Below the pieces are notes generated by a model, which was not told where the DNA came from, did not search any database, and saw only the letters and a list, made by a program, of their open reading frames with translations. Of a DNA stretch of 64,000 nucleotides, positions 46,801 to 61,572 are shown one piece after another (positions within the stretch are counted from its first letter, which is position 1; each line of letters starts with the position of its first letter). The position numbers and the translations under genes are program-made. The DNA comes from Nymphalis io (taxonomy: Eukaryota > Arthropoda > Insecta > Lepidoptera > Nymphalidae), in the NCBI RefSeq assembly GCF_905147045.1, contig NC_065901.1, forward strand, positions 5,890,001-5,954,000. The letters run 5' to 3'.

Positions 46801-49800
46801 TTGGTAATATCAACTGAATCTAAAACTCAGATTTTAAATATATATAGTTTGTTAGTACTTTTAATACAATCAATTTATGTTTGAGCCTTTTAAATAAAAT
46901 TAGGTCAATAAGTGATACATTTTTTCTAACAACATGTAGTATTAAGAAATGTATTTATTAATCAATTCATTGAATATGTTCTTACATTTGATCGTACCAT
47001 TAATAAAAACCCTGTAGGTTAAGAAAAAAGACTACAAATGTCAACTGTACTAAATGGACCTTCCATTTTATAAAAAATATTTGTTTGACTTAAAAAATTT
47101 ATGGGTCTATTTTTGTGCTATTAAGAAAAAAGTTATTGTGATGTTGAGAATACAATATTCAATTTACTTTTAATCAATTAACACATATCATCTTAATATG
47201 TATTAAAATAAAACTTTATTAAATGTGGAAAATGTTAAAAATAAATATGAAAGAGCTATAGAGTGGAAGCTTAGGCAATTTGAGGTTGTCCAAAGCAAAG
47301 CCAATTGGTATATAGATATTACAACTTGTAACTAGATAAAAGTACCTATCAAAGTTTATAAAAACAATAGGAGACAAGTACCAATTTTATATAAAGTTAC
47401 ACAAATATTCTAAGGTTATTGAATGGTGTTAGTAGAAAAATGCAACTATTGGATCAGTAAGAAATGTGACATAACACACTAATAACCTCAGCAGTTACTA
47501 GATAAATATTACTCATATCATGAAGTTGCAAGTCAGCATATGTAAAGTAATAGCATTAGGAATTAACCGTTGATGTCTTTCATAGATATAGAAAATTGTA
47601 GAGGAACAAATTACTGAAAGGGTGGGTAGCTGTGCCAAATACCAGAGCTCAAGTGAAAATGGCCAAGCCAGTGGGGCTTAATGTTAATAAAATAACCGAA
47701 TATAGATTAAGAATATTATGATTTCAATCATGATTTTATATAGGTTTTAGAGAAGAATATCATCAACAAACGGCCAAGTAATTACAGGCACAAGGGACAT
47801 AACATCTTAGTTCCCAAGGTCGGTGGCGCATTGGTGATGTAAGTGATGGTTAACATTTCTTACATGCCAATGTCTATAGGCGTTGGTGACCACTTTTCAT
47901 CAGGTGGCCCATATGCTCGTCCGCCTTCCTAATCTATAAAAAAAAAAAGTTTTGTGCTGAGGTTTTATTGTAAAAAAACTTATTATATCTTGTTGTTTTT
48001 TTTTAGAAATTAAAGTAACTGCTCTAAATAACTCTACTCTAAATAAGTACTAACTAGTAGAATTGATCATATTCACTCGCATTTCACACAAAATTTATAT
48101 ATAGAATTGCTAATGCCTTTATGAACTAGAATAATAGAAATATAAAACAAATAATTAAAAAGACACAAATTCTAAGTAATTCAAAAGAAAGATAAACAAT
48201 ATACTTAAAACAAGAAATTAAAAAAAAAGGAATGTCATTATTTATATCAACTCGCTGCTAATGTACCAAATTTTATCTTATGGTTGATGACAGGTAAGTC
48301 GACTGCCCCAACAAAACTTAGGATTGATGTGGATTTTATTGATAAGTAACTGTTCCCATTCTATTTTATTTTAACAATTCCATTTATCAACAATTATTAG
48401 TCTTTCTGTAAAAATGTATAGCATTATGTAGAATAGTTTTTACTCGCGACATCCTCTTTTATGTCTTCAAATGTCCTGCCTCTAATCTAAATATAAATGA
48501 AGAAGTATAAAAATCAAATATTTCTTAAAGCAAATATTTGGCGCGTGTTGAGTAGCTAGTTTCGCAAAGCCAAGTACATTAGGTAAGCGATTCGGGCGCA
48601 ATGACAATGATGGGACGGTGAGGTGAAAGTATATGCTTTGGAGATTTATAAAAAAATTAATTAACATCTTCATCCTCTCAAACCGAAACCGGTCTCGATT
48701 ATAGTCGATTAGCGAGAACAATTTTATATTAGGAAATTTCGTTTCGCTTAATAAATTAGTATTAGTAATATTGATAAAGATTCTTGTACGTTTTTTTATG
48801 GTTTACAGTTAACCGACTGAAAACAAAAAAATAATTATAATCCTTAAAGCATGTGGTTAGCTGATCAATACTAATGTTAATATTGTTTCGAATATTTATT
48901 ATCTATAATTACCCATATGCCATTGTCTATATTTCAATGTAATATTTTCAACATTAGAAGGATTACTTAAGGGCTTAAAACCGATACTATAAAAATGATT
49001 GATTTAAAAACATTCGTAGTTTCCTTAACAAATTGTTTGTAAATATTTTATAAAACATGGTTATTGGAATGTCTAAATTCAAATACCTTAAACATTACAT
49101 ACTATATTCATTTGGTTTACATTATCTAAGTATTATGTATCTACTTTGTATCAAAGCCGTTTGTTTGAATGACAAAGAAATACGGCAAAATTTATGTTAA
49201 ATTTGAGTGGAATAATACAAAAATAAAATTAAGTTAATAATATGCATTGTTTACTCATAAAGTTACTGTTTTTATTTTGTATATTCAGATTATGATGTAT
49301 ATTATTACAATTGCAATCCTCATGATATATTGAACTCTACTCAAGCGAACAATGAACTCAATAATTAATCAAAAAATATTTCGTTAAAGTACGAAGTAAG
49401 CTACTAAATATCTAGATTTTAGGCTTAAATTACCAATTGTGTATTTGTTTAGATTTTTGATAGCAACATGTAAAATATACCCTGTTTTCGTTATAGTATA
49501 GTTATGTATTAAAAGTTATATTTAAAGAGGTTTTAAAAATATATTACGACTCTAGTGACAAAATTTGAGAACTACCTACTTATTTTAAATTTACGAAAAA
49601 TCAAAACTTGGACATTCAGTTATATATGTATATATTAATTATATTAACTGTGAAATAATAGCGGTAAAGTCAAGTTTGTTCAAATATAATACATTAATTG
49701 TTTTTTTTTATATAAATTATATATCGTATAAGGATGGTTGAAGGATGCGCTTATAAACATTACTAAAAGTTATCTATCGTTACAATTACGGTCATTAATG

Positions 49801-52800
49801 TATTTAATATGGTAGACATGATAAATAGACCTAATATTGTCAAAATAAAAAAAATTATTAAGTCTTCTTTTGTCACAATCAGTGCAACAGAACTAAAAAC
49901 GTATTATATAATTATTGCTCTAAATAATAATAAAAGAAAAGGTACTGAACTGTTATGTCTTTGCATATTTACATAAATATATGGTATTGGTATTCGAATA
50001 TTAATACTTGAATATATACAATAAGTATCGTTGTCTATATTTCAATAGAATGACTAACGAAAAACTCGAACGATTACAAAACAGCTGAAATTTGAAACTA
50101 TAAAAATGTTCAAAATATACACTTTCGTATTATTTCCGTTGTTAATATTTCACGCTGATTAAACAAATTAACGATTAATTTTGTTTTCTTTCGTTAACTA
50201 TTACTTAATCATATTCCAAGATATTTCCATTACATTCGCACTTCTTTATATATGCGATATAATTTCTTGACTGTTTTACGGGTGAGGAGATATCAGAATG
50301 TGACAGGTAAATATTTTTTGTTCTACAAAAGAGTTCAAAACCGTGGACCGACAAAGTTCTTAAACTTCATAGAATGTTACCAGTTGTTTTATAAATAAAA
50401 ATAAAATATGTACAACGTACATTAAAATGTAGATGATTATGTCTCTTGGAGTCGTTTTTTATCGAAAATTTTATTGTAATGACAATAATATATTTAATTA
50501 ATGAAACTAGTACTATCATTGATATTATACAAACAGAAGTCCCTGAATCTACAACGCTACAGTCGTTTTTATTTTGATTAACTTCCGCAAACTAACTACT
50601 AAAAAATTCCCGCAACAGAACAAACTTTGATTTCTGGTATTATAAAGTACATTTCATCATAAGAATCTACTGGTAAATTAACGTATTATTAATGTTTCAT
50701 ACATAAGCTCGCGGGAGTTTCAAACGATAATGTTGTATGTATGTAATCGTTGTCATAGAACCACTTTGTTGAACACTCAAAATTCTGTATTGAATTTTGA
50801 ATGATAAAATAGCATTGGAATATCATTAATATTTATTATATTAATGTGTCTCGTGACGTAGTTTACATTTGGAACATTGTTTTAGTTTACTTATATTCAG
50901 CCTTTGTAGTCAGCCATATATTTCTTATCGAAAGTGTACATCCAATTCAATTCATTGTTTTCTTATTGGCTATACGAAAAAACTATGACTTGTACCTAAA
51001 CGATTTACTTTATTTTGACATTGTACGTACTTTCTGAATTTCTCTATTAATGTCGTCATAAACGCCGAAAGTAGCCAGTAAATTTAATGTTGTTAGAGAC
51101 TAATCATCCATCTAACATAACTGCTTTTAATTTGTTAGCCGACCATAATATTTGTTTGACTACACAAACTCACAAATCGATTGTTCGTTTCTTGGGTTAA
51201 AATTTCGAGAAATATTGAATTCGGAAATCCATCGTACCAAAGTCTATATTATTCGAATGCTCTAAATTAAAACTCCATTTGAATGAAAAAGTATTTAAAT
51301 TTATAATTTCACAGCGATTAAAATGAATTACAAAAACAAAACTACATATTACTAAATGTTATTGGACGAAAATATTATAACTTGTATGAAATATATCTGG
51401 CCGAGCAGATGTAACGACTTGTGAAATTATAAAAAAAAGGAAATCCGCCAAGTTGCCAACCTAAACAATTTATTTAGTAACAAGTCTTAAAAGTGGCTTG
51501 CCCACCTGACTAATTCCCTGTATGCACGTGTTTAAGGGATTTGTTCTCTGCGTGTAGGTTACGGATTCCTTCTACTTAAATTGCCGTGCAATTTGAACCT
51601 CTTCTACAAATGTTTTTAGGTTTATTATTGTTTATTATCGAGCAGTTACATTTGACGGGCGTTTTTTTTGTGTGACCGTTTTGTAAACGTGCCACCTGGC
51701 CTTTTTTTCTGGGCATTATGTCCATTGAAAGATGTGAATCACTTTTGTGAAGGCAGTCATGCAGTAAAGTTTTAGTGTCCACTGCATTCATAAACAATGA
51801 AAGTTATTATCATATAACAATAACGACTCTAGGGGAAACTTAGAGGCCATTTAACCATACTTTGTTAAAATTACATACATAATAATATTTTGTGTATATT
51901 TTCCATTTTAATGGACGTAGTATTTGAATTAAACCAGTGCGTTTATAGCTATTGTTTGTTAATTACTATTTTGCTCGAAATTTCTATTATCAAATAATCG
52001 ATGTAATATACAAGTGATAGTTGATATAAGACAAAAAAACACTATTCCATTATCATTAAGAATACTCAAAATCATATTTTTTTTAAGTAAAAAATTTGCA
52101 TAACATTTGGTAATTAGTTGATGCTCACACATAATTCATTTAACAAGGGCAATCTTAGTCTGTCATTTATCTTATCGTAGGATTATAATTTGTATCGTAT
52201 TTTAGCAGCTAAGGTGCAAAATGTTAGTGTTTTTAAAACATAAAATAAATTTGCTTTAATATTTAATTTAAATTTATGGAAAAAAAATATTCAATTGCTA
52301 TAAATTTTATTAAAACAGCAATAACACAAAAGATAAAATTACGAGTTAATCCATTTTATAATTTAGTTGACATGTTCGTGCGTGTTGTGTCACGTTCTTT
52401 AAGTGCGATTTTGTTGAAATGTTTTTAATTCAAGTCGTATTGGTGAGACGGTAAAGATTAGTTTGGGGGAGTAATACAACCATTACACGATAGGGTCCGG
52501 GGTCGTCGCACCCTCTATCCCCTTGGCACCTGGTTGTCCCTTGTGAACAGATGTCAGTCTCTCAAGTAATCCCTATTACTTAGTTCTATTTTAACAACCC
52601 TATACTTTCTTTGCATTAGAATTTTAGTAGGTAATGTTCGTAAGGGGTACCTGGTTATAAATTATTTTATACTGATTGTCTAGTTTCAGAATAGCCAAAA
52701 TATAAATATAATTAGAATATAAACATATTTATATTCATATGATCCGTTATACTAAGTACACTTTAAACTGTGTTGTGATAAATTTAATATTGTACCTTTA

Positions 52801-55800
52801 AAACACCTGTGTTCTCTAGCTTGCGTCTAAAATGCATGGTTAAATCAAACAGGTTTGCAAAATGCCAGACAACCTGTACAGGTCCTACTGCGCTTGCACC
52901 GCTTTACGTAATGTGGATTTAAAAGGGACTTTATACAATTTACTTCAGCAACAACTAAATAAAATTTATCGTAATAAATTAAATATTTATCGTATAACGT
53001 AAAATACATTAAAACATGTTAAAAAGATCCTAAGGAAATACCAAAAACTTGACCAAAAAAACTATTTCAAGATTTAAATAGAATAGAATAAGGGATTTGA
53101 CCTCTGTTAATATGTACTTTTATAAAATGAACCAATATATTATATTAGGTTAATAAAACCAAAATTGTCCAATAGACATTATTTAAAGCGATAATTTAGG
53201 TAGTAAGTAGGTAGGTACTATATGAGAATGAAGTAATTTTATTAAACCAATATTTTGTAGTTAATACAAAACTAGCGACGAGGACAACGGCTTTCAGATA
53301 TTTAGTACTAAGCCTCAGGTAGACAGTTTCGGACATTTTTTTGCTGATTGTAAATTATTTATTGCAGGGTTTACTTCTTTTATGCTATTGTTATCTTGTA
53401 ACATTCCGATGGTTTTGTTCTTTCTTATTGTTGTGTACTTTCTTTAAACAGTAAATTGTTTTATTTAAAAATATTGCAATAAAATAATATTGTAAGATGT
53501 ATACTGAAAGCGCATTTTTTTCTTTAAAATTCCATTGGCGTAACGTAATTTATAATATGATTTATTCTCTACTTTCACAGTTGGGTAAAAATAAAGTGTA
53601 CAGGTTTTGGTCGGAAGTAGCGTTGTTTTCAAAGAATGTATGTCGCCAGGCCTACTTGGTCGAACTAAGATTCGTGCAACGGCGCTGAGCCCCGCCTTGC
53701 GATTTTACACTTTCTTATCTTTAATTCTGTCGTACCTAAAGCTGACCTCCGAACAACTGTTGAATCTCAATTTTATTGCTCGCTCTGTCTGTGGAATTCC
53801 AAAGATTTTATTCAGCTAGTAGTTAATGTAGTTTGAATAGTTCCTGTACATTAAATATTTCATAATTATATTTTTTGTAAAGGAAAATTTAATAAGAGAT
53901 GATTAGAATAAAAGACATTTCGATGATCATCTATGATGTAGCTCTGTTAATATATACTGATCTTGACTTAATTTTTTTAAGAGATCAAAATCTTTATGAC
54001 AATAAATAACAGTTTTTTATATAATATCACTAAATAATAAATATAATTCGTATAACATTTTTTTGTTATTATAGTCATATGAAACAAACTTTTCAATAAA
54101 ATACTGTTAAAACATTTGCAAAACAAACGACTTATGATTCTATGAAAGCATACATAAGTCATATCAAAATGTAATTTATTCAAGTGGGTTTTTTACAAGC
54201 AATTTTGAATAGTCTTATACACGATTTTATATGTAAAGCTACCACATACTAATTTGGTAAATGGATGATTTTTAAATGTCGGTTTTCTTACAAGCATTGA
54301 GATCTAATTATTATTTTTACTCACATAATAATATATTTATGATGTCTATATGATTGTGTCCTATCTAGGCTTGTAAAAGCTTCTTTTTGCTATAGTAAAA
54401 GGTCACCGGCATATTCCGCGAAGGTCACTTTGTACGCGTATTTATTGCCTCACTGTACAACAGCAATTCAACACAAGGTCGGAATTACTTTTGTATTTTT
54501 TATTGATAAAATGAGAAATAATAATAAGCACTCACACATACACACAAGTTATTGTGATGTGACGATTACTATTTGCTATGTAGTGTTACAAAATAAGCGT
54601 TAAACGGTATGTTGATTCGGTTTGACTCGGCTTCAGTGTTCTTATTATTATATTAAAATCGATACAATTTTTAATATATTCGTATGCTAGGTTAAATTAA
54701 ACTTCCTTTATATCTAATAAATGCATAGTTTAAATTTCATTAACGACACATTTCTAAACTATAGATACATAAATATATTCTATCAATAATAATTTTTAAC
54801 AGAAGCATTCTATTAAAGTCGTTTAATGAACGAAAAAAATATCATTATGATTTTGTTTAATTAAAATCGAAAAATAGTTATTATTTAAAATGTTAGAAAG
54901 TTTAATAAAATTAATAATAAAAATATATTTAAAAAAACAATAATTATGCACTGTACACGTGATAAGAGTAAACCTTTTAAAAATATATTTATGCATAAAT
55001 CTCTCCTACGTCATATCTTTCTTCTCTCTTCATGTAACGAAATGTGCATAAACGTGATACGTCCTTAAAATTTTACTCTCAATTTTCGTCCACCTCATAT
55101 CCTCAATCCCCAATCTATAAGGAAGTCTAAAAAGTTTCATTTCAATAAAATACAAGAATACCTGCGACGTCATATAGACGGTATGTTCCGTCCATTAATT
55201 ATTATTAATTATACACAATACAACATCTCTTGCAATACCTTGTTATTAAATTTCGACCGATACGAAAATTAAATCTAATGATTTAGACAAATATTATTTT
55301 CCCTGATACCTAAAAATGTAATTTTTAATATAAATCATTAGTACGGTATCCTGCAAGCATTAATTTTAAAGTTTGAGTATTTAATTGAGTTTATCAAATG
55401 TGTTTTTATGATAATTGAATGTCACGGGCGGGTAATTACCTTGTCAGTAATTTTCCCTGACAAAGTAGTCTCAAAATTCCCCTATTATTAACTCCTTATT
55501 TATTAACGACATTTTCATGCAGGAATTCATAACTTAAATTGTAGGGTTTAAATATTAAACTTGTAAAAAAAGTACTTGTCTTTTATTTTCGGTTTAGGCA
55601 CTACTGAGCATTTTGTTTCCCTTTAGAGATAAGCAAGGGCAAAGCTCATTATCGTAGAATTTAATTTAAAAAAATGTAAACCACCCTTCGTTAAAAATAA
55701 ATATACATATTTGTTCTCATAGCCAGATCTCTTATCTGATACGTCACATAATGCAATTTAAACATCCTTGTCTCAATTTTCTAATATTGCCTTTCGAAAT

Positions 55801-57420
55801 GAAATACCAATGTCAGATTTTGTTTAATCTATATTATATGTAGTTAAAGTTGATTGCGTCGTAACTTTACGAGTACAATGTTTTTTTTTTTAATTTAGCA
55901 GATTCTAAGAACATAGGTTATGTCAGACAAGTAGGAGAGTGAACCTATCAAGGTTTTTTATGTTTTTTTTAATGATATACGTATGTTTAAGTAACTAATT
56001 TATTTTCAAACCAATATTATTTGAATTGACATCATAAAAGTGAAATCTAACAGTCTTACAGGGTTGCTTCAATTTATAGTAAATACTTAATCAAATTTTA
56101 CTTATGAATTTAAATACACTTAATATTTCCGTTCTTATTTTTTCATTAATTCGAGTCATAGGCCGTATTTAACATTGATATAAATAAAATCTTACAATTG
56201 GAATTAAATTATTTACTCCGACCTTGCCAGTTAAAACTGGTTTGGCACTCGCAACAAGTTATAATTCTTACATTTTTAAACGTGCAAAATCAAGTGTTTA
56301 TATTTATTATTTAAAAAGGTATAATATTGGACAGGATTCATACTTTTTGGAATTTGGTAGAATTTATTTATTTGTCAGGATGTCTAAATTTAGTTCCGGG
56401 TCACCCCCACTAGTCTCTACTGCGATGCAACTCTTTCAATTTCACATCGAGCTTGGTTGTTAAGTAAGTAACTAAAGCAATTTTTAAGTTTACATCATCG
56501 ACGCTGCCGCCCAGCCTAGTTATGTTTCTCGCGTTCGACCATCGCCGGTTGTGCAACCGCACAACTTGCCGACACTTACTTATTGTGGCCAGCTCGACTA
56601 GTTGCCCAACTAGTTTGACTTTTTGTCATCTAATTATAACGTTTTATTAGGTTACCTCTCAGTAATCACTTGGAAAGCATAAATACTTTTTTCACTAGAC
56701 TGACCAGACTGTATACTAGCCAAGATCGGAACGTAACTTGGTTCGACTGTTTTCCTTATTATTAATATTGTTTTACAATATCAACCGTTGAGTTAGTCAA
56801 ACTGTTTATATGAACATAATTGGCAAAACTTTTTCACTCGGTCGAAGAAACTAATGTAGTTTATTCGATGATTCATAGTTCGTCGTATTTGAGTATGATA
56901 ATTTTGCATTGTAATATGACTACAGAAAATTTCAGAACACTATCAGTGTACTTAAAGAACGTACTGTTTATTATTGATTTATTGCGTCATTTCGTATTTT
57001 CCACAATACCTCTGTCCAAAGTGTTCGTTGTAATAAATTTACATAATATCGTTACTATAAAATCGTATAGGTTCCAAGCTGATCTGATAATTTAATAGCC
57101 ATTTTGATTATAATGCATAAAGTAGAAAGCCAACGACAAAAAATAATTTATTAAAGACTTGGTTTGTTTTGTTTTGTAATACTTTTGCTATATATATTTT
57201 AAGTCATTTTCATTTTCTAGTTTAACTTTAGAAGTTATATTGAAGATTATAAATAGGTTTTCATTGAATTAATTTGTAATGATTAAATAATATTTTAGAT
57301 TTGAAAATGACTCAATAATCATAAAAAATATTAATTATATAAAGTTAATAGTTTTTTCTTTTTTGTTTTCAGGACAAATTGGCAAAACCTAAAATACAGT
57401 TCCTACCCGGAAATGAAGGG
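43893..57420 (+). CDS. ELL: RNA polymerase II elongation factor ELL, exons 1-2 (partial)
   Basis: N-terminus of ELL, which raises the rate of Pol II elongation within the super/little elongation complexes in the nucleus. Exon 1 is 43893-44027 (MAALPAGVQYALSSESSYKE..., VFVKLTDSALKAIEDFIRNN, R), followed by GTAAGT. Exon 2 is 57373-57420 after TTTTGTTTTCAG and encodes DKLAKPKIQFLPGNEG, followed by GTAAGT. Both introns are phase 0 and the join reads RNNR-DKLAKP. This resembles the start of animal ELL (MAAL..., VKLTDSALRA, then a short stretch ending in a Phe-containing xIxF). The start codon has a purine at -3 and G at +4. Only 61 residues are in the window; the ELL domain continues beyond it. 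The 13.3-kb first intron (44028-57372) is mostly AT-rich with SINE insertions. Confidence 0.85.
44028..46011. other. ELL intron 1, 5' portion
   Basis: AT-rich intronic DNA. The ORF continuing from exon 1 to 44330 is read-through past the GTAAGT donor and is not coding. No repeat family was recognised in this part. Confidence 0.5.
46012..46288 (+). mobile_element. SINE family C, tRNA-derived, full length
   Basis: tRNA-like head GCCGGTTAGCGTGGTTGG with box B GGTTCGATTCC (46064-46074). The body contains GACAGACATTTGTGTGCATG, TGAGTCTGGGTGTAATTC, AGCACAAGCTTTGTACACGC and GGGATCAGATGGCCGTG, and it ends in (ATT)n. It is longer at the 3' side than the copy at 21009-21264, which lacks the GATCAGATGGCC segment. 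Confidence 0.87.
46305..46603 (-). mobile_element. SINE family B (Metulj-like), full length
   Basis: From the tail (CAGTAACAGCCTGTTAATGT) to the tRNA-like head (CACTAGGCCACCTTGGCT), with the complete body. It is inserted 16 bases after a family C SINE. No convincing target duplication was found. Confidence 0.88.
46604..47776. other. ELL intron 1, AT-rich
   Basis: Nothing but AT-rich intronic sequence is recognisable. Confidence 0.45.
47777..47948 (+). mobile_element. SINE family A, 5'-truncated
   Basis: Begins at GCCAAGTAATTACAGGCACA and reaches the family end CGTCCGCCTTCCTAATCTAT followed by a run of A. It is missing the first 120 or so bases. Confidence 0.88.
47949..57372. other. ELL intron 1, 3' portion
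   Basis: Long AT-rich intronic DNA with no supportable ORF. GC-richer islands at 52440-52570, 53590-53800 and 56480-56720 stand out. The last contains two adjacent perfect hairpins (56548-56565 and 56597-56614). They may be enhancers or old transposons; neither can be decided by reading. Confidence 0.45.
56548..56614. repeat. Two adjacent short perfect hairpins
   Basis: GTTGTGC-AACC-GCACAAC (56548-56565) and ACTAGTTG-CC-CAACTAGT (56597-56614), 31 bases apart inside a GC-richer patch of the ELL intron. Role unknown. Confidence 0.75.
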
Positions 57421-60400
57421 GTAAGTTGAAACAAGTTAACAATTTACGTATTTTAGTTAATTAAAAAATATATATATAACAAATTGTAATAAATATTTAT
57501 TACCTAATAAGCTTGTTTATATCATGAAGCAATTAAAGGAACATCATAAATTTAAAATACAACATAGGAAGATCTTTATTCTGTATTGATAATAGTGTGA
57601 TTGATGATATAATAATAACACGTACTTATCCATATAGTTTACATAATATTTTGACCTTATCAGTAAATTATTAGGAAATACATACGATGTGATGAAATGT
57701 TCGAAAGGACAGTTAAAGCCACGATTGACGGAACGTTTCAAAAAACTATCAACTACAGGCCTTTACCTACAGTTTACATTGAAAACGTTTTACTTTCATC
57801 TTTTTGCGAATTTAATAATATCGCTAACTGCACGTTTCGACTTCATGCGAATAAAGTAAAGATTTTATCCCGTGAAACTTTTAATCAATAAAAGATATAA
57901 GAAAATAAGTTATTAATAAAAATAATTCATGATTATGTTTTTATGGTATTAAGTCGCAATCCCGAAAGTATATTAAAAAATTTCGGCAACAGCGCCTCCT
58001 ACCGGGTCCAAACTATAGACTATAGGTAATTCCATAAGTACTAATTTTTTTTCATCAAATTGATCAACTGTACTTATTATATTATATTAGATGGGATATA
58101 AAGACCTCATTTTCTATAACTTTCCTTTATAATAGTTAATTGTTTAGTAATGGTACAATTACCTACTTACAATAAACTATGTTAAATTTTCGCCTTCGTG
58201 TATCTGACGTTTTCAGATGTAATTTTCACATGAAAGTAATGTTTATTACGCGTTTTCAAATATATAATTTCATGCAGATTAAAATTTAAACATCTACTTA
58301 AAAATGGCATTCTATATTAGCTTATTTTGTGGTCATTGTCCAAAAAGATCGTTAAAAGATCTGTTATTAACTTTTATTATCCCGTCCTCAGCCAACTCTT
58401 AGTTAATGGGTTCTTTTGTCATATTAAATTTGGTTTTTTTCGTCGAATATCCAATCCATTAATTATTCATGTATTAATAAATGTTAACACAGTTATCGTA
58501 GATTGCTTAAATATGTTTCTATATAACATCATCAATACATTGTCGTGATCAATTAAGTAGGTATCTATTTAATTTTTAAAATAACTTGTTATTAAAATAC
58601 TTAAATATATTGAAACGTCAAAATTAAAACGAAACTTTATACTAAAGAAAATTTTTCGCAGTGCCTAGTGTCATTCTCCATTGCGCCACAGGTCGCCGAT
58701 TTGATCCAAGTCGTGACAGACATTTAGTCCATTCCGATATTTGACGCTTAACGTGTGTTGAGTAAATCGTTTATATTTCAATATAATATAAATAGGCCAA
58801 GCACGGAGCGAGATATTGCAATTACCGACTATTAAGCTTAATGATGTTCGGTAATCATTTAACGAGAACATTATTATTTACTAGCCGTTATTACAATGTA
58901 CTTAGAAGAAGGCACATTCAGGTAAGCAGGAGCTGTAGACGTCGACGGCTTGGGCCTTGACTCGACTCGGGCGTACCAGTTAACGCTTGCGGCACCTCGA
59001 TACGCTTGCGAAATTATATGATGACCCACTTTACCGATTTCGTTTTGCTGCTTGTCGTTGCGGTTGGTCTATAAAACGTTTCACCCTAAAAATATTTCGA
59101 AAAGTGAATTAGACGCGCTCCATTGGTTAGTAGTCGAAATAAAATTGTCATTTAGTTGGCTTTTTATAGAAAGTTTTTATGCTTTATAAATAATATGTAT
59201 TTGTAAATAATATCCTTGGTTTACAATCATAATTAATAAACGCCTTCGTATAACGCCGTGATGCCATATAGTTTTTTTTTCGATTATAAAATTACTCGGC
59301 GATTATAATATAAAAGCGATATATAAGCGGCAAGAAACCTGTCCTTCCCGCTATATCAGATTAAGTACGCCTCTGTAAATCGCTTCATCGATTAATGCTG
59401 TAAGTCACATTAATTTACTTGTTACAAAAAACGTAACTAATGCAATACTGTTTACAAGGTGATAATCCTCGGACGATCCTGCGCCCGACGGCCGGCGCCG
59501 TCGACCGGTTTTGTTAGCCACCGTCGCTCGCTCGCCGGTTTGACGTGATATCTTCTCTTGTTGCTCTTTCTCACTTGTCCATAACGTATGTAAACGACCC
59601 CGATTGTCCTCAATAACAAAAAATACAGACGCCGATAATCGTCGAATCGTTACATGAAATATATCCTAACATTTCGTCGATGTATTTCTTATGTCTTTGA
59701 ATAATCGATACATCAATACGGAGCAATAAGCTAACAGTTATAACTTTTTTAGCGAACCACTTTACCGTCATAATATAATTCTTCGAATATCGTTCGCTAT
59801 CGGTGTGTTAGGTCCGAGGAGCTGGCACATATCCAACTTGCACATAATAACCACAATTCAATGAGTGGCGGACCAGAATAGTAAATAAGATAGAGTGGAG
59901 GGTGTAAAAATAGAAACAGTTCCAGTCGCAAGCGAGTTTGCGATTGCACCTCCCAGGTGCGACGGCCGTTGTCCCCTTATTACTTACGACTCCTGCGGTA
60001 CTTTTTACAATGTAACACGTACATAACCTTTGTCCCAATTATCGACAAATAATTTTATACAATAATTAATTAATTTTAGACAAACGGGTAAACCCTATAC
60101 GGGTTATTGTAAAGATATGTTATTTGAGGAAAAATTTGCAAACTGTTTTCATTTTATTTATCAAACATATTCTCGATTGCATCATTGAATATGTTCTCTT
60201 TGGAAAAAAAATGACGTCATTGGGAGAGATTTCAAAACGTTTCACAATTACGTTCAAAAGCGATTTTTGACTGAAACAAAAAACAAAGATTAAAGGAAAA
60301 ATTCGGGAATGTATTCAATATTATATACATTATTAAAACGCGAAATTTAACTTTTTTATAATACCGAATCGATTTCCTTTAGTATCATATGACAGCAATA

Positions 60401-61572
60401 ACGAATGTTATCTATGTCATCTAATGAATCACCCGGTAATCTATGTACAATGAACTCGTGTATTCATGTAAAATTGTATATGTATTATTGATGTAAGTTC
60501 AATACGATTTGATCCACAGGGTCGTCGTCCTCCCGAGACGCTTTATTTACACCATCGCTTCGCGGGTCCGTTATTGCAAATCTTGAACATAGAATTCGGT
60601 TTATTATGCACATTAAGACTAATATGACTTAGGAATTATATTGAATTAACTATCCTGCATATGTAAGTCTATATCTTATGTTAACCATAGATACGGAATT
60701 ATTTGGATTTATTGAGCAATTATATTAACAATTTATCAATATGAACGACGATATTGTGTATAGAGAACGTGATAAGTTTTAATAATATAATAACACAAAT
60801 TCAAAGAATCTTAAATTATAAAAGGCGAGACAATATAATATACTATTTTTCTAAATATTTACTCTATTGATAACTGACCACAGAGCGATACTCAAACATG
60901 TTTTAATTTACAATCACAACAACGATAGAATTACCGTATCTTTTTATTTTTCTTTTAACATAATATGTTCTGGGAAAAACAAACTTGGAATATTGTTTAC
61001 AACAATTAAAATATAACCTTCTTCGTAAATTTATTACGTATTTGATTTCTACGATGAATAGACATTTTATAAAATTTAAACTTGCTTATTGATTTTTTTT
61101 ACAAAAAACAACTTTTCAGCAAACGCTAGTCATTCACATATTCCTATTACCGACAAACAAAAGGTTTAATGTTTAGCTGAATTCGCTTTTATCAGATTAT
61201 AATGGCAACAGCCACGTGATCAAACAATAGTGTTTACAATCGTCACAAGGACAATATGTTGTGATGTTCATTATATAAAGATCTCGATTCTTCGTGATTT
61301 CGTCTTGTACGACGTGCCAAGATATATTTGGTGAGCTACGAAAATTGACGCGGAAGTAAAAAAGTTAATTATTTAGCCTATTAAAGAAAAATAGTTTTTT
61401 ATATTTCGTACTCTTTGTAATTGAAATTATTATTGTAAATTATGAATGTATAAAACGTACCATGTTACTTCTAATTTTTATCTTTTGCCTTTACCAATGA
61501 TGATAACTGATAAGATACATCATACAATTTATATTCTAAACAATTCCACTGAAGTCAATCCTCGATATATAT
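57421..61572. other. ELL intron 2 (continuing), with CpG-rich islands
   Basis: No further ELL exon was found. CpG-rich islands at 58925-59060 and 59470-59545 (CCGACGGCCGGCGCCGTCGA is strongly palindromic), and a mixed patch at 59810-60000, break the AT-rich background. They could be regulatory; this is inference from composition only. Confidence 0.4.

Noticed and set aside
51576..51797. 73-codon - strand ORF with several Cys (CNC, CRRGSNC)
   Set aside because: No recognised domain or splice signals; inside the ELL intron; likely chance.
60517..60600. Possible ELL exon after TGATCCACAG
   Set aside because: The acceptor is plausible, but the translation (GRRPPETLYLHHRF...) does not resemble ELL, and no donor was seen before the stop.
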